Positions 1 to 11,790 of a stretch of DNA of 64,000 nt are shown piece after piece. The DNA is taken from contig JAUYQP010000015.1 in the NCBI GenBank assembly GCA_030697205.1, positions 1-64,000 on the forward strand, in the 5' to 3' direction. Positions within the stretch are counted from its first letter, which is position 1. Each line of letters begins with the position of its first letter. Origin of the DNA: Mycobacteriales bacterium (GTDB lineage: Bacteria; Actinomycetota; Actinomycetes; Mycobacteriales; SCTD01). A program made the position numbers and the translations under genes. The notes beneath the pieces are model-generated. The model was not told the DNA's origin and searched no databases. It worked only from the letters and a program-made list of their open reading frames with translations.

Positions 1-67
1 GGCCGCCGTTCGAGATGTCGTCGTCCGAGGTGGTCACAGCGGCCTTCGCAAGCGTCGGTGCCTTCAT
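1..67 (-). CDS. Start of an unidentified small ORF running off the window edge
   Basis: On the minus strand an ATG at 67-65 follows a good ribosome binding site (AGGAG, 8 nt spacer) and opens a frame of 22 codons that is still open at base 1. The visible N-terminus begins MKAPTLAKAAVTT and then runs SDDDISNGG. Nothing in it identifies a family. It lies just beyond the broken end of the transposase fragment. A short peptide precursor is conceivable but cannot be supported from 22 residues. The gene is partial. Confidence 0.45.
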   Translation of the reverse strand, partial: MKAPTLAKAAVTTSDDDISNGG

Positions 68-109
68 CGTGCAGTCTCCTGTCCGAGGCGTCAGCCCCAG
101 CGTCGGACC

Positions 110-802
110 TCAGCGACTTACACAGACGATCTGACACGCCCCGAACAAGGCGTCCTCGTCCTTGTCGACCCGCTCCGCCTCAAACAGCAGCGCCGAGACT
201 TCAGCAGCCAGAGCCTTCTGCTTGTCGGTCATCCGGGCGTAGCTCATCGCCTTGCGCCGGGAGGCGTTCGCCCGGACCTTCGTGCCGTCCAGCGCGACCC
301 GACCGAGCCGGACCATCCCGGCGGCCTGGCACAACTCCAAGGCCTGCACGAACAGGTGCCCCAACGCCGACAGGTGCCGCTTACGGAACTTCGCGATCGC
401 CCGATACGCCGGCACCTGCCCGGCCGCCAGCCAGCGGAACGCCACGATGTCGCTGCACGCCGCCTCGAGCTTGCGGGAAGACCGGATCCCACTCGTGTAA
501 CCCAGCAGCAGCACCCGCACCATCAGCCGCGGGTCGAACGGCGGTGCCCCCCGACCCTCGCGGTAATCGGCGTAGAACGCCGACAGGTCCAGGTGCTCAT
601 CGACGAGATCGGCGATGAACCGGGCGATGTGGTCCTGCGGAAGCCACTCGTCCAACGACGGCGGGACCAGCCACGCCTGGCCCGGATCGAAGGGCCGAAA
701 CGTCTTGTCCACCGGGCCCCGCTCGACCACCGGCGGCTCCACCGGCGTCATCTCGAACAGACCGTCATCACCTTGATCCGCAAGCACACTCAAGTGTCCC
801 AA
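110..802 (-). pseudogene. IS1182-type transposase, 3'-truncated remnant
   Basis: The frame encodes about 230 residues resembling the N-terminal half of IS1182-family transposases: an N-terminal segment with PFDPGQAWLVPPSLDEWLP, the helical DUF772-like region (DPRLMVRVLLLGYTSG, RSSRKLEAAC) and the start of the catalytic part (RVALDGTKVRANASRRK). Family members are usually over 400 residues. Here similarity stops after DEDALFG, near base 140, and nine unrelated residues lead to a stop, so most of the DDE catalytic domain is missing. The start is uncertain: a TTG at 802 opens the frame and an ATG at about 751 begins MTPVEPP. No terminal inverted repeats could be recognised. It is almost certainly inactive and marks an old insertion or deletion at the left edge. 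Confidence 0.8.
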
Positions 803-1021
803 GGGTCACTGCTGCGCCGAAGCACCCCGCCGCGCGTGTTTCGGACCCACGCTCCTAGGCATCTGGCTGAACGAACGCGGAGGTTGTTGGCCGTGGCAGG
901 AGCGGACCCCTGGACGGGCAGGAGGACCGCCGCTCTGCGACGGAAGCCCAAGCAGGTACAGCAACGGGTAGGTGCCGTTGGCCATGCGATCGCAACGATG
1001 CAGTGGCCCGGACGGGGACGA

Positions 1022-1255
1022 CTACTGACCGAGTGAGCTGGCGGCTCGAATCTCCTCCACGGCCGCTGCCGGTATGAGCCACCGGCGGTCGGCGGTCCGG
1101 ACTACGCCCCGCGGGCCAAGACGCCGGACGAGCGCGAAGGCATCGTCGGGAGAGCAGCCGAGTCGCTCAGCGAGTTCGTCGACGCTCAGAAACTCTGTCG
1201 TCTCCTCCACCCGCTCAGGGTAGAGCGCGGGGGCGGCGGTGGGGAGGTTCTCCAC
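1022..1255 (-). CDS. Small HTH-like protein, 77 aa
   Basis: GTG start at 1255, preceded by GGAGG with an 8-nt spacer that lies inside the end of the upstream gene. The 77-residue product has a central segment, FLSVDELAERLGCSPDDAFALVRRLG, patterned like the helix-turn-helix of excisionase or MerR-type small DNA-binding proteins, followed by a wing-like stretch (VVRTADRRWLIPAAAVEEI). The family is not certain. It is translationally coupled to the 81-aa ORF at 1259-1504, whose stop lies 3 nt away. The position beside an IS remnant fits an accessory gene pair. The role is unknown; DNA binding is inferred from the pattern only. Confidence 0.6.
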   Translation of the reverse strand: MENLPTAAPALYPERVEETTEFLSVDELAERLGCSPDDAFALVRRLGPRGVVRTADRRWLIPAAAVEEIRAASSLGQ

Positions 1256-1258
1256 AGG

Positions 1259-1504
1259 TCAGTCCTCCGTTTGGGGAGGATGGACTGGGCCAAGGCTGCG
1301 CCACACGTAGCCGAGCGCGGGTTCGTACTCGCAGACCCAGGCGACCTCGAACTCGTCGACGTAGACCGACCCGTCATTGACCTTGTCAGCAACCGGGAAT
1401 CCGTCCTCGTCACGCTCCCCTCGGCTCACCACAGGAGTGTGAAGGCGGACTGACGACATCGGGCGCGTGCAGCCAGAACTGTGGACATCTCGCGAGCACC
1501 TCAT
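1259..1504 (-). CDS. Hypothetical small protein, first gene of a two-gene operon
   Basis: The frame gives up to 81 residues ending WRSLGPVHPPQTED. The middle contains an acidic, aromatic stretch (NDGSVYVDEFEVAWVCEYE) that could form a small beta-rich domain. I recognise no family. Two starts are possible, ATG at 1504 and ATG at 1459 (MSSVRLHTP), and neither has a convincing ribosome binding site. The stop codon sits next to the RBS of the HTH-like gene, so the two are probably co-transcribed and coupled, as a regulator with a partner would be. It lies downstream of gatB on the same strand. Confidence 0.5.
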   Translation of the reverse strand: MRCSRDVHSSGCTRPMSSVRLHTPVVSRGERDEDGFPVADKVNDGSVYVDEFEVAWVCEYEPALGYVWRSLGPVHPPQTED

Positions 1505-1523
1505 GCACTCGCCATCGCGCTCT

Positions 1524-1542
1524 CTCGTCGGGGAGCGACGAG
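1524..1542 (-). terminator. Hairpin just downstream of gatB
   Basis: CTCGTCG at 1524-1530 and CGACGAG at 1536-1542 form a 7-bp stem with a 5-nt loop, 23 nt past the gatB stop codon. There is no T tract, which is common for terminator hairpins in GC-rich actinobacteria. It may end the gat operon transcript. Function is inferred. Confidence 0.35.
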
Positions 1543-1565
1543 CCGCTTCCGACGACGAGCCCCGG

Positions 1566-3062
1566 CTACTCCTCGGAGACGCCGAGCTCGGCGAGGACGA
1601 GGCGGCGGACGGTGGCGGCGTCGGCCTGGCCGCGGGTGGCCTTCATGACCCCGCCGACCAAGGCGCCCACGGCCTGGATCTTGCCGCCACGGACCTTCTC
1701 AGCGACGTCGGGAGCGGCGGCCAGAGCCTCGCGGACGGCGAGCAGCAGAGCACCCTCGTCGGAGACGACAGCGAGCCCGCGGGAGGCCACGACCTCGTCC
1801 GGGGATCCCTCACCGGCCAGCACGCCGTCGACGACCTGGCGGGCCAGTCCGGCGTTCAACGTCCCGTCGGTCACGAGAACGCACACGCGAGCAACCTGCT
1901 CAGGAGTGATCGGCAGGTCGCCCGCGTCGACGCCCAGCTCGTTGGCCTTCTGTGCCAGGGCGCCGAGCCACCAGTTGCGGGCCTCGGCCGCAGCCGCGCC
2001 GGCCTCGACGGTGGCGAGCACGAGGTCGAGCACGCCGGCGTTGACCATGGCCTGCGCGTCGAGGTCCGACAGGCCCAGTCGGGACACGAGCTGCGCACGG
2101 CGCACCGAGGGCGCCTCGGGCAGCGCGGCCTTCAGCGATGCGACCCACTCGGGGTCGGGCGCGACCGGCACGAGGTCGGGCTCGGGGAAGTAGCGGTAGT
2201 CGGTCGCCTCCTCCTTGGAGCGACCCGACGTCGACATGCCGGTGTCCTCGTGGAAGTGGCGGGTCTCCTGGACGATCCGCTCGCCGGCCCGCAGCCGGAA
2301 GGCCTGCCGCTCGACCTCGGATCGCACCGCCCGCTCGACAGAGCGCAGCGAGTTGACGTTCTTGGTCTCCGAGCGGGTGCCCCACTCCTCGCCAGGCTTG
2401 TTGAGCGAGACGTTGACGTCGCAGCGCATCGAGCCCTGCTCCATCTTCACGTCGCTGACGCCGAGGCCGCGCAGGACGTCGCGCAGCTCGGTGACGTAGG
2501 CCTTCGCCACCTCGGCGGGGAGAGCGCCGGTGCCGGTGACCGGCTTGGTGACGATCTCCACCAGCGGGATGCCGGCGCGGTTGTAGTCGACCAACGAGTG
2601 CGACGCACCGTGGATGCGCCCGGTCGCGCCACCGACGTGCAGCGACTTTCCGGTGTCCTCCTCGAGGTGCACCCGCTCGATCGGGATCCGCACCGTCTCT
2701 CCGGCCACGACCACGTCGAGGTAGCCGTCGGTGCACAGCGGCTCGTCGTACTGGCTGGTCTGGAAGTTCTTGGGCATGTCGGGGTAGAAGTAGTTCTTGC
2801 GCGCGAAGCGGCACCAGGTCGCGATGTCGCAGTGCAGGGCGAGGCCGATGCGGATCGTCGACTCGATGGCCATCGCGTTGACGACCGGCAGCGCGCCCGG
2901 CAGGCCGAGGCAGACCGGGCAGGTCTGGGTGTTGGGCTCCGCGCCGAACTCCGTCGCGCAGCCGCAGAACATCTTCGACGCGGTCCCGAGCTCGACGTGG
3001 GTCTCGAGGCCGATGACCGGCTCGAACTCCGCGAGCGCCTCGGCGTAGGGCACTGCCGTCAT
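1566..3062 (-). CDS. gatB: Asp-tRNA(Asn)/Glu-tRNA(Gln) amidotransferase subunit B
   Basis: The 498-aa product is the tRNA-binding and kinase subunit of GatCAB, which converts Glu-tRNA(Gln) and/or Asp-tRNA(Asn) to the correctly charged forms. Visible features are [10 protein letters not shown] near residue 16, the zinc-site cysteines C33, C35, C48 and C51 (MFCGC, TCPVC), and the signature around residues 88-105 ([20 protein letters not shown]). The C-terminus has the helical tail and YqeY-like region ([13 protein letters not shown]). Length is normal for the family. The ATG at 3062 overlaps the stop of the SRPBCC gene by 4 nt (ATGA). The same frame stays open further upstream, but that extension reads through the SRPBCC gene out of frame and is not coding. 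It is the last gene of the gatC-gatA-SRPBCC-gatB operon. Confidence 0.97.
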   Translation of the reverse strand: MTAVPYAEALAEFEPVIGLETHVELGTASKMFCGCATEFGAEPNTQTCPVCLGLPGALPVVNAMAIESTIRIGLALHCDIATWCRFARKNYFYPDMPKNFQTSQYDEPLCTDGYLDVVVAGETVRIPIERVHLEEDTGKSLHVGGATGRIHGASHSLVDYNRAGIPLVEIVTKPVTGTGALPAEVAKAYVTELRDVLRGLGVSDVKMEQGSMRCDVNVSLNKPGEEWGTRSETKNVNSLRSVERAVRSEVERQAFRLRAGERIVQETRHFHEDTGMSTSGRSKEEATDYRYFPEPDLVPVAPDPEWVASLKAALPEAPSVRRAQLVSRLGLSDLDAQAMVNAGVLDLVLATVEAGAAAAEARNWWLGALAQKANELGVDAGDLPITPEQVARVCVLVTDGTLNAGLARQVVDGVLAGEGSPDEVVASRGLAVVSDEGALLLAVREALAAAPDVAEKVRGGKIQAVGALVGGVMKATRGQADAATVRRLVLAELGVSEE

Positions 3063-3508
3063 CCGGTGACGACCTCCTCGAGCTTGGCGAGCGTCTTCTC
3101 CATGTTGGTCTTGGTCAGCCCGGCCGCGGCACGGACGATCACCGGGAGCCGCTCGGTGGTCGGGTCCCACGTCTCGCGCACGAGGGTGCCGCCCTCGACC
3201 GACTCCAGCTCGTAGCGCCAGGTGCGCCCACCGACGAGGCGCGACACGAGCGGGTAGTCCGGGACGGGCTGCCACGCGATGAGGCGGTCCTCCTCGAACT
3301 CCGTGACCTTGCTGACCATCTTGTAGGGCGCACCCATCTTCATGCCCATGCCGAAGCGCGCGCCGAGCGAGAGCCGCGCGGGCGCCTTGGTCGGCTGCTG
3401 GACGGTGCCGGAGCCGTCGATCTCCTGGTGCCGCTTCGGGTCGACGAGCACCGCGAAGATCTGGGCTGCGGGCGCGGGGATGACGCGCTCTACGGACACG
3501 GGCTTCAT
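3059..3508 (-). CDS. SRPBCC (START-like) family protein inside the gat operon
   Basis: The 149-residue protein starts [24 protein letters not shown], the typical first strand and helix of the SRPBCC/polyketide-cyclase fold, and continues with a hydrophobic-pocket beta sheet ([30 protein letters not shown]) and a C-terminal long helix ([13 protein letters not shown]). Such proteins bind small hydrophobic ligands; no substrate can be assigned. It overlaps gatA upstream and gatB downstream by 4 nt each, so it is translated as part of the amidotransferase operon. This is odd, because gatA and gatB normally adjoin or are separated by unrelated non-overlapping genes. A direct role in tRNA amidation is not established. 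Confidence 0.88.
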   Translation of the reverse strand: MKPVSVERVIPAPAAQIFAVLVDPKRHQEIDGSGTVQQPTKAPARLSLGARFGMGMKMGAPYKMVSKVTEFEEDRLIAWQPVPDYPLVSRLVGGRTWRYELESVEGGTLVRETWDPTTERLPVIVRAAAGLTKTNMEKTLAKLEEVVTG

Positions 3509-4992
3509 CGGGACTCCAACAGCTCGGGGGCGGAGGCGAGCAGCGGCCCGCCCCATCGGGAGAGGTACGCCGCTTCGAGCGCCGCACCGACGCGGTAGAG
3601 GCGGTCGTCCTGCAGCGTCGGCGCCATGACCTGCAGGCCGACCGGCAGGCCCTCGGACAACCCGCACGGGAAGGACGCAGCGGGCCCGCCGTAGAGGTTG
3701 GCGGGGATGCTCGCGACGTCCTGGCGGTACATCGACAGCGGGTCGGACAGCTTGGCGCCCAAGGGGAAGGCGACCGTCGGGCAGGTCGGCGCGACGAGCA
3801 CGTCGACCGACTCCCACGCGGCCTGGAAGTCGCGGGTGATGAGGGTGCGGACCTTCTGCGCCTGGCCGTAGTAGGCGTCGTAGTAGCCGCTGGACAGCGC
3901 GTAGGTGCCGAGGATGATCCGGCGCTTGACCTCGGCGCCGAAGCCCTGGGCGCGGGTCAGCGCCATGACCTCCTCGAGCGAGCGCTCGCCGTCGTCGCCG
4001 ACGCGCAGGCCGTAGCGCACGGCGTCGAAGCGGGCCAGGTTGCTCGACGCCTCCGAGGGCGCGATCAGGTAGTAGGCCGGCAGGGCGTAGCCGAAGTGCG
4101 GGCAGCTGACCTCGGACACCATCGCGCCGAGCTCCTGCAGCAGCGCGACGGCCTCGTCGAAGCGCTCCTGCACGCCGGGCTCGTAGCCGTCTCCCGAGAG
4201 CTCCTTGACGACGCCGACCCGCAGGCCCTTCACGTCGGCCTGGCGGGCGGCCTCGACCACCGGCGGGACCGGGCGGTCGATCGAGGTCGAGTCGCGCGGG
4301 TCGTGACCGGCGATGACCTCGTGCAGCAGCGCCGCGTCCATCACGGTGCGGGCACACGGGCCGGCCTGGTCGAGGCTCGAGCTGAAGGCGACGAGGCCGT
4401 AGCGCGACACCCCGCCGTAGGTCGGCTTGACCCCGACCGTGCCGGTGACCGCGGCCGGCTGGCGGATCGAGCCGCCGGTGTCGGTGCCGATCGCAAGTGG
4501 CGCCTGGTAGGCCGCGAGCGCCGCCGCCGAGCCACCGCCCGAGCCGCCGGGGATGCGGGTGAGGTCCCACGGGTTGTGGGTCGGGCCGTAGGCGCTGTGC
4601 TCGGTGGAGGAGCCCATCGCGAACTCGTCCATGTTGGTCTTGCCGAGCACCACGACGCCGGCGGCCTTCAGGCGCACGGTGACGGTCGCGTCGTAGGGCG
4701 GCCGCCAGCCCTCAAGTATCCGGCTGCCGACGGTCGTGGGGACGCCCTCCGTGCAGATGACGTCCTTCAGGGCAAGGGGTACGCCGGCCAGCGGCCCGGT
4801 GAGCTCACCCGCGTCGACGCGGGCGGCCTGCGCCAGAGCGCCCTCGGTGTCGACGTGCAGGAAGGCGTGGACGGCACCGTCGGTCGCGGCGATCCGGTCG
4901 AGGTGAGCCTGGGCCACCTCAACCGCACTGGCCTGACCGCTCTCGATGGCGGCCCGCGTCTCGACGGCGGTCAGCCGCGTGAGGTCGGTCAT
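3505..4992 (-). CDS. gatA: Asp-tRNA(Asn)/Glu-tRNA(Gln) amidotransferase subunit A
   Basis: The 495-aa amidase-signature protein supplies ammonia from glutamine to the GatB active site. The catalytic Ser-cisSer-Lys triad is intact: K76 (LALKDV), S151 ([10 protein letters not shown]) and S175 ([10 protein letters not shown]), with the same spacing as characterised GatA enzymes. The glycine-rich amidase signature covers residues 148-180. Length is normal. The ATG at 4992 overlaps the gatC stop by 4 nt, and the gene's own stop overlaps the start of the SRPBCC gene by 4 nt, so expression of all four genes is likely coupled. Confidence 0.97.
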   Translation of the reverse strand: MTDLTRLTAVETRAAIESGQASAVEVAQAHLDRIAATDGAVHAFLHVDTEGALAQAARVDAGELTGPLAGVPLALKDVICTEGVPTTVGSRILEGWRPPYDATVTVRLKAAGVVVLGKTNMDEFAMGSSTEHSAYGPTHNPWDLTRIPGGSGGGSAAALAAYQAPLAIGTDTGGSIRQPAAVTGTVGVKPTYGGVSRYGLVAFSSSLDQAGPCARTVMDAALLHEVIAGHDPRDSTSIDRPVPPVVEAARQADVKGLRVGVVKELSGDGYEPGVQERFDEAVALLQELGAMVSEVSCPHFGYALPAYYLIAPSEASSNLARFDAVRYGLRVGDDGERSLEEVMALTRAQGFGAEVKRRIILGTYALSSGYYDAYYGQAQKVRTLITRDFQAAWESVDVLVAPTCPTVAFPLGAKLSDPLSMYRQDVASIPANLYGGPAASFPCGLSEGLPVGLQVMAPTLQDDRLYRVGAALEAAYLSRWGGPLLASAPELLESR

Positions 4993-5291
4993 GCCTCGTC
5001 GTCCAGGATGCGCGGGACGCGGAAGCGGCCGTCCTCGGCCGCCGGGGCGCCGGCGAGCACCGCGTCGCGCGGCAGCGACGGCATGACGACGTCGGGGCGG
5101 GTGACGTTCTCGACCGGGACCGCGTGGGTCGTCGGGGGGACGTCGGCGGCGTCGGTGACCTCGGAGATCTGCGCGACCGCCCCGAGGATGACGTCGAGCT
5201 GGGCCGCGAGGCCGTCGAGCTCGGCGTCGTCGAGGGCGAGCCGCGCGAGCCGCGCGAGGTGCGCGACCTCCTCGCGGGTGATCTCGGGCAT
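4989..5291 (-). CDS. gatC: Asp-tRNA(Asn)/Glu-tRNA(Gln) amidotransferase subunit C
   Basis: The 100-residue protein begins [20 protein letters not shown], the classical GatC N-terminus, and ends with a PRIL motif (VPRILDDEA). GatC wraps around and stabilises the GatA-GatB interface. The ATG at 5291 is preceded by AGGAG with a short 4-nt spacer. It is the first gene of the gat operon. A TAGGCT box at about 5336-5341 on the minus strand is a candidate -10, giving a leader of roughly 40 nt. The divergent neighbour is the ACT-domain gene. Confidence 0.95.
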   Translation of the reverse strand: MPEITREEVAHLARLARLALDDAELDGLAAQLDVILGAVAQISEVTDAADVPPTTHAVPVENVTRPDVVMPSLPRDAVLAGAPAAEDGRFRVPRILDDEA

Positions 5292-5472
5292 GCGGCTCCT
5301 GCCGGGTCGTCTCGTGCTGCAGCGGACGGGCGTACCGAGCCTAGTGGCGCGGCGCGAACGGGTTCCCGGCGACCTTCACGGGTGGGACACGGCCGCGAAA
5401 CACAGCGGTCACCGGGCAGGCGCACCATGGAGGCGCACCCCCTGCTCCACCCGCCCGCTCCTGGAGGCCCGT

Positions 5473-6138
5473 GTGTCCTACCTGCTCCGCGTCGTGCTGC
5501 CCGACCGCCCGGGGATGCTGGGTGCGGTCGCGACCGCGTTGGGCGAGGCCGGGGCCGACATCCTCAGCCTCGACGTCGTGGAGCGCGGGCCGGAGGGCGC
5601 CGTCGACGACCTGCTCGTCGAGATGCCACCCGGCGGGCTCGCCGACCGGCTCATCTCCTGCGCGCAGTCGGTGCCGGGCGTCGTCGTGGAGTCGTTGCGG
5701 CCCTACCGCGGCGCGCAGGACCTGCACCGCGACCTCGAGCTCGTCGACGAGCTGGCCGCGGCCCCGCAGGACGGCCTGCGGCTGCTCGTCGAGAACGCCC
5801 CGGGGGTCTTCCGCGCCGGCTGGGCGGTGCTGCTCGAAGACGTTGGCGGCTCCCTCCAGGTGCACGCCGCCTCCTCCGCCGCCCCCGACACGACCGGGCT
5901 GACGCTGCCCTGGCTGCCGCTGGCGACCGCCCGCCGGCTCGGCTCGGACGAGGAGTGGGTGCCCGAGTCGTGGGACGTCCTCGGCGTCGAGATGGCCGCG
6001 GCGCCCGTCGGGACCCCGACCCGCGTCGTCCTCGTCGGCCGCCCGGGCGGTCCGCGCTTCCGCGCGTCGGAGGTGCTGCGCCTGGCCCACCTTGCCGGCA
6101 TCGCCGCGACGGTCTCGGCGTCCTACCTCCCGGCCTGA
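5473..6138 (+). CDS. ACT-domain protein
   Basis: The 221-aa product opens with an ACT domain (SYLLRVVLPDRPGMLGAVATAL, residues 2-35), with the D-R-P-G-M-L turn that binds amino-acid effectors. The remaining 140 residues form an alpha/beta region (PGVFRAGWAVLLED, ATARRLGSDEEWVPESW, RVVLVGRPGGPRF) that may be a degenerate GAF-like or second regulatory domain. No catalytic domain is present, so it is probably a stand-alone sensor. The start is GTG at 5473 with GGAGG five bases before it. It is divergent from gatC and convergent with ligA. The cellular target is unknown. Confidence 0.8.
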   Translation: MSYLLRVVLPDRPGMLGAVATALGEAGADILSLDVVERGPEGAVDDLLVEMPPGGLADRLISCAQSVPGVVVESLRPYRGAQDLHRDLELVDELAAAPQDGLRLLVENAPGVFRAGWAVLLEDVGGSLQVHAASSAAPDTTGLTLPWLPLATARRLGSDEEWVPESWDVLGVEMAAAPVGTPTRVVLVGRPGGPRFRASEVLRLAHLAGIAATVSASYLPA

Positions 6139-6155
6139 CCCGGCCTCCCAAGAGG

Positions 6156-9251
<3,096 letters not shown>

Positions 9252-9255
<4 letters not shown>

Positions 9256-9497
9256 GCCCGGCGGGCGCCCCTGGCCGGCGCCTTCGCGGCGGGGGACTTC
9301 GCGGGCGCCTTCGCCGGCGTCTTGGCAGGGGCCTTCGTCGCGGCGGGCTTCGCGGTGCGGCGGCCGGAGCCGGTGAGGAAGGCGAGGTCGCTCTCGAGGG
9401 CTCGGATGACCGCCTCGCGCGGGGCACTCGCGCCGCGGACCGCGAGGCTGAACTGCTGGATGACCTCGAGGTCGGTGAGGCTCACGTCGTCTGCCAT
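9252..9497 (-). CDS. Small protein with a Lys/Ala/Pro-rich tail
   Basis: The 81-residue protein has a predicted helical head (MADDVSLTDLEVIQQFSLAVRG, ALESDLAFLTGSG) and a C-terminal tail of about 35 residues built from repeating A-P-A-K units (TKAPAKTPAKAPAKS), like histone-H1-type tails. That suggests nucleic-acid binding, but this is inferred from composition. ATG at 9497 is chosen because the mnmA stop lies just upstream; GAGGG precedes it closely. A TAGGGT box at 9505-9510, which includes the mnmA stop codon, sits 7 nt before the ATG and could also give a leaderless transcript. It overlaps the methionine-synthase-like gene by 4 nt. Confidence 0.72.
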
Positions 9498-9507
9498 GCC
9501 CTCGACC

Positions 9508-10581
9508 CTAGCGGGGTCCGGCGAGCGTTGCGGACCCGAGCACGACGTCACCGTCGGGGTGCGGCGCGTAGAGCACGACGGCCTGGCCGGGGGCGATGCC
9601 CGAAGCCGGCTCGTCGAGGGTCACCACCCACTGGTCGGCGTCGCCGGTGACGACCCCGGCGTGGACCTCGCCGTGGGCGCGGACCTGCGCGTCGCAGCGC
9701 AGCGGCAGGTCGTGCGGCGGCCCTGTCCAGCGCGGTGCGTCGGCGTGGAGCACGGACGTCCGCAGCGCCTCCTTCGGCCCGACCGTGACCGTGCGACTGA
9801 CCGGCTCGATGCCCAGCACGTAGCGCGGCCTGCCGTCCGGGGCCGGCACCGTGATCGCGAGGCCGCGGCGCTGGCCCACCGTGAAGCCGTAGGCCCCGTC
9901 GTGGCTGCCGACGACCGCACCGGTCAGGGCGTCGACCAGCGGGCCCGGCTGGCTGCCGAGCCGCTCGCGCAGGAAGCCCGCGGTGTCGCCGTCGGCGATG
10001 AAGCAGATGTCGTGGGAGTCGGCCTTGTCGGCCACGCCCAGCCCTCGCTCGCGCGCGATCCGGCGTACCTCGTCCTTGGTCATGCCACCGAGCGGAAGGA
10101 CGGTCGACGCGAGCTGCGCCGGGGTGAGCACGGCGAGCACGTAGGACTGGTCCTTGGCGTCGTCGACGGAGCGGCGCAGGACGCCGTCGTCGAGGCGCGC
10201 GTGGTGGCCCGTGACGACGGCGTCGAAGCCGAGCGCGAGGGCGCGGTCGAGGACGGCGGCGAACTTGATGCGCTCGTTGCAGCGCAGGCAAGGGTTGGGA
10301 GTGCGGCCGGCGGCGTACTCCGCGACGAAGTCGTCGACGACGTCCTCGCGGAAGCGGGCGGCGAGGTCCCAGACGTAGAAGGGGATCCCGAGCGCGTCGG
10401 CGACGCGGGCGGCGTCGCGGGCGTCCTCCTTGGAGCAGCAGCCGCGGCTGCCGGTGCGCAGCTCACCAGGCGCCTCCGACAGCGCGAGGTGGACGGCGGT
10501 GACGTCGTGGCCCGCGTCGACCGCGAGCGCCGCGGCGACGGCGCTGTCGACACCACCCGACAGGGCGGCGAGCAGCCTCAC
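9508..10581 (-). CDS. mnmA: tRNA-specific 2-thiouridylase
   Basis: The 357-aa enzyme (also called TrmU) thiolates the wobble uridine (U34) of Lys, Glu and Gln tRNAs. The PP-loop SGGVDS is at residues 8-13, the acceptor cysteine is C98 (PNPC) and the second catalytic cysteine is C193 (DICFIADGD). RGCCSKEDA at about residues 46-54 is typical of the actinobacterial form. The chosen GTG at 10581 gives a GTGA overlap with the nifS stop and the normal family N-terminus (RLLAALSGG). A further in-frame start at 10596 would add five residues. Sulfur is presumably delivered by the cysteine desulfurase encoded directly upstream. Confidence 0.95.
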   Translation of the reverse strand: MRLLAALSGGVDSAVAAALAVDAGHDVTAVHLALSEAPGELRTGSRGCCSKEDARDAARVADALGIPFYVWDLAARFREDVVDDFVAEYAAGRTPNPCLRCNERIKFAAVLDRALALGFDAVVTGHHARLDDGVLRRSVDDAKDQSYVLAVLTPAQLASTVLPLGGMTKDEVRRIARERGLGVADKADSHDICFIADGDTAGFLRERLGSQPGPLVDALTGAVVGSHDGAYGFTVGQRRGLAITVPAPDGRPRYVLGIEPVSRTVTVGPKEALRTSVLHADAPRWTGPPHDLPLRCDAQVRAHGEVHAGVVTGDADQWVVTLDEPASGIAPGQAVVLYAPHPDGDVVLGSATLAGPR

Positions 10582-11753
10582 CGGCGGGGCGCCCACGTCC
10601 CGGCGAGCGCCGCGCGCTCGACCGCGCCAGGCAGCGCGGCGAGCAGCGCGTCGACGTCGTCGGCGGTGGAAGTGTGGCCGAGCGAGAAGCGCAGGGACGA
10701 GCGGGCGACGTCCTCGGCGGCGCCGGTCGCGAGCAGCACGTGGCTGGGGCGCGCGACGCCGGCCGAGCAGGCAGAGCCGGTCGAGACCTCGACGCCCTTG
10801 GCGTCGAGGAGCAGCAGCAGCGAGTCGCCCTCGCAGCCGGGGAAGGAGAAGTGGGCGTTGCCGGGCAGCCGGTCGACGGGGTCGCCGTTGAGGACCGCGT
10901 CGGGCAGGGCCGCACGGACCCGGCTGACGAGGTCGTCACGCAGGGCCGTGAGGCGCCGCGCGGTCTCAGGCTGACGGGCCACCGCGATCTCGGTCGCGAC
11001 GGCGAGCCCGGCGATGCCGGGAACGCCGAGGGTGCCCGAGCGCACGTCGCGCTCCTGACCACCGCCGTGCAGCAGCGGGGTGCAGCCGATGTCGCGGCCG
11101 AGCAGCAGCGCGCCGATGCCGAGCGGACCGCCGAGCTTGTGGCCGGTCATGGTGAGGGCGTCGACTCCGCTCGCGGCGAAGTCGACCGGCAGCTGGCCGA
11201 CGGCCTGCACCGCGTCGGTGTGGAAGGGGATGCCGTGCTCGTGGGCGACGTCGGCGAGGGCGCGGACGTGTTGCACGGTGCCGATCTCGTTGTTGGCCCA
11301 CATCACCGTGACGAGCGCGACCTCTGACGGGTCCTGCACGATCGCGGCGGCGAGCACGTCGGGGTGGACCCGGCCGAGCTCGTCGACCTCGAGCCAGGTG
11401 ACGGTGGCGCCCTCGTGGGCGACGAGCCACTCCACCGCGTCGAGGACGGCGTGGTGCTCGACCGCGCTGGCCAGCACCCGGGTGCGGCGCGGGTCGGCGC
11501 GGTGGCGCGACCACCAGATGCCCTTGACGGCGAGGTTGTCGCTCTCGGTGCCGCCGCCGGTGAGGACGACTTCCGACGGCCGGGCACCCAGCGCGGCGGC
11601 GAGCCGCTCGCGCGACTCCTCGACCGTGCGGCGGGCAGCGCGGCCCGAGGCGTGCAGCGAGGAGGCGTTGCCGACCTCGCCCATCGCGGCCACGACGGCC
11701 GCGACCGCTTCGGGGAGCACGGGCGTGGACGCCGCGTGGTCGAGGTACGCCAC
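10578..11753 (-). CDS. Cysteine desulfurase (NifS/IscS family)
   Basis: The 391-aa PLP enzyme removes sulfur from cysteine. Visible are the N-terminal [10 protein letters not shown], the cofactor lysine K206 (TGHKLGGP) and the active-site cysteine C329 (STGSACSAG) in the short loop typical of group I NifS/IscS proteins. Length is normal. It is followed by mnmA with a 4-nt overlap, so its likely job is to feed tRNA thiolation; a wider role in Fe-S assembly cannot be excluded. The GTG at 11753 has no Shine-Dalgarno sequence but has TAGGCT 6 nt upstream, which fits a leaderless mRNA that heads the five-gene operon ending in ligA. Confidence 0.95.
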   Translation of the reverse strand: MAYLDHAASTPVLPEAVAAVVAAMGEVGNASSLHASGRAARRTVEESRERLAAALGARPSEVVLTGGGTESDNLAVKGIWWSRHRADPRRTRVLASAVEHHAVLDAVEWLVAHEGATVTWLEVDELGRVHPDVLAAAIVQDPSEVALVTVMWANNEIGTVQHVRALADVAHEHGIPFHTDAVQAVGQLPVDFAASGVDALTMTGHKLGGPLGIGALLLGRDIGCTPLLHGGGQERDVRSGTLGVPGIAGLAVATEIAVARQPETARRLTALRDDLVSRVRAALPDAVLNGDPVDRLPGNAHFSFPGCEGDSLLLLLDAKGVEVSTGSACSAGVARPSHVLLATGAAEDVARSSLRFSLGHTSTADDVDALLAALPGAVERAALAGTWAPRR

Positions 11754-11759
11754 GCGGCG

Positions 11760-11765
11760 AGCCTA
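11760..11765 (-). promoter_or_regulatory. Candidate -10 box for leaderless cysteine desulfurase operon
   Basis: TAGGCT on the minus strand, 6 nt before the GTG at 11753. No RBS is present and no clear -35 can be seen. The spacing puts transcription start at or next to the start codon. Confidence 0.5.
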
Positions 11766-11790
11766 CGTGTCGGGCGCAGGCCCGGCCGGG

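Noticed and set aside
1-67. Reading the edge ORF as a lasso or lanthipeptide precursor
   Set aside because: Only 22 residues are visible and no maturation enzyme is in the window, so no class can be assigned.
803-1021. Possible gene between the IS fragment and the HTH-like gene
   Set aside because: Frames here have no RBS, no motif and low-complexity composition; I see nothing in this gap.
1566-3587. A 673-codon version of gatB
   Set aside because: The first 175 codons run out of frame through the SRPBCC gene; the true gatB starts at 3062 with an ATGA overlap.
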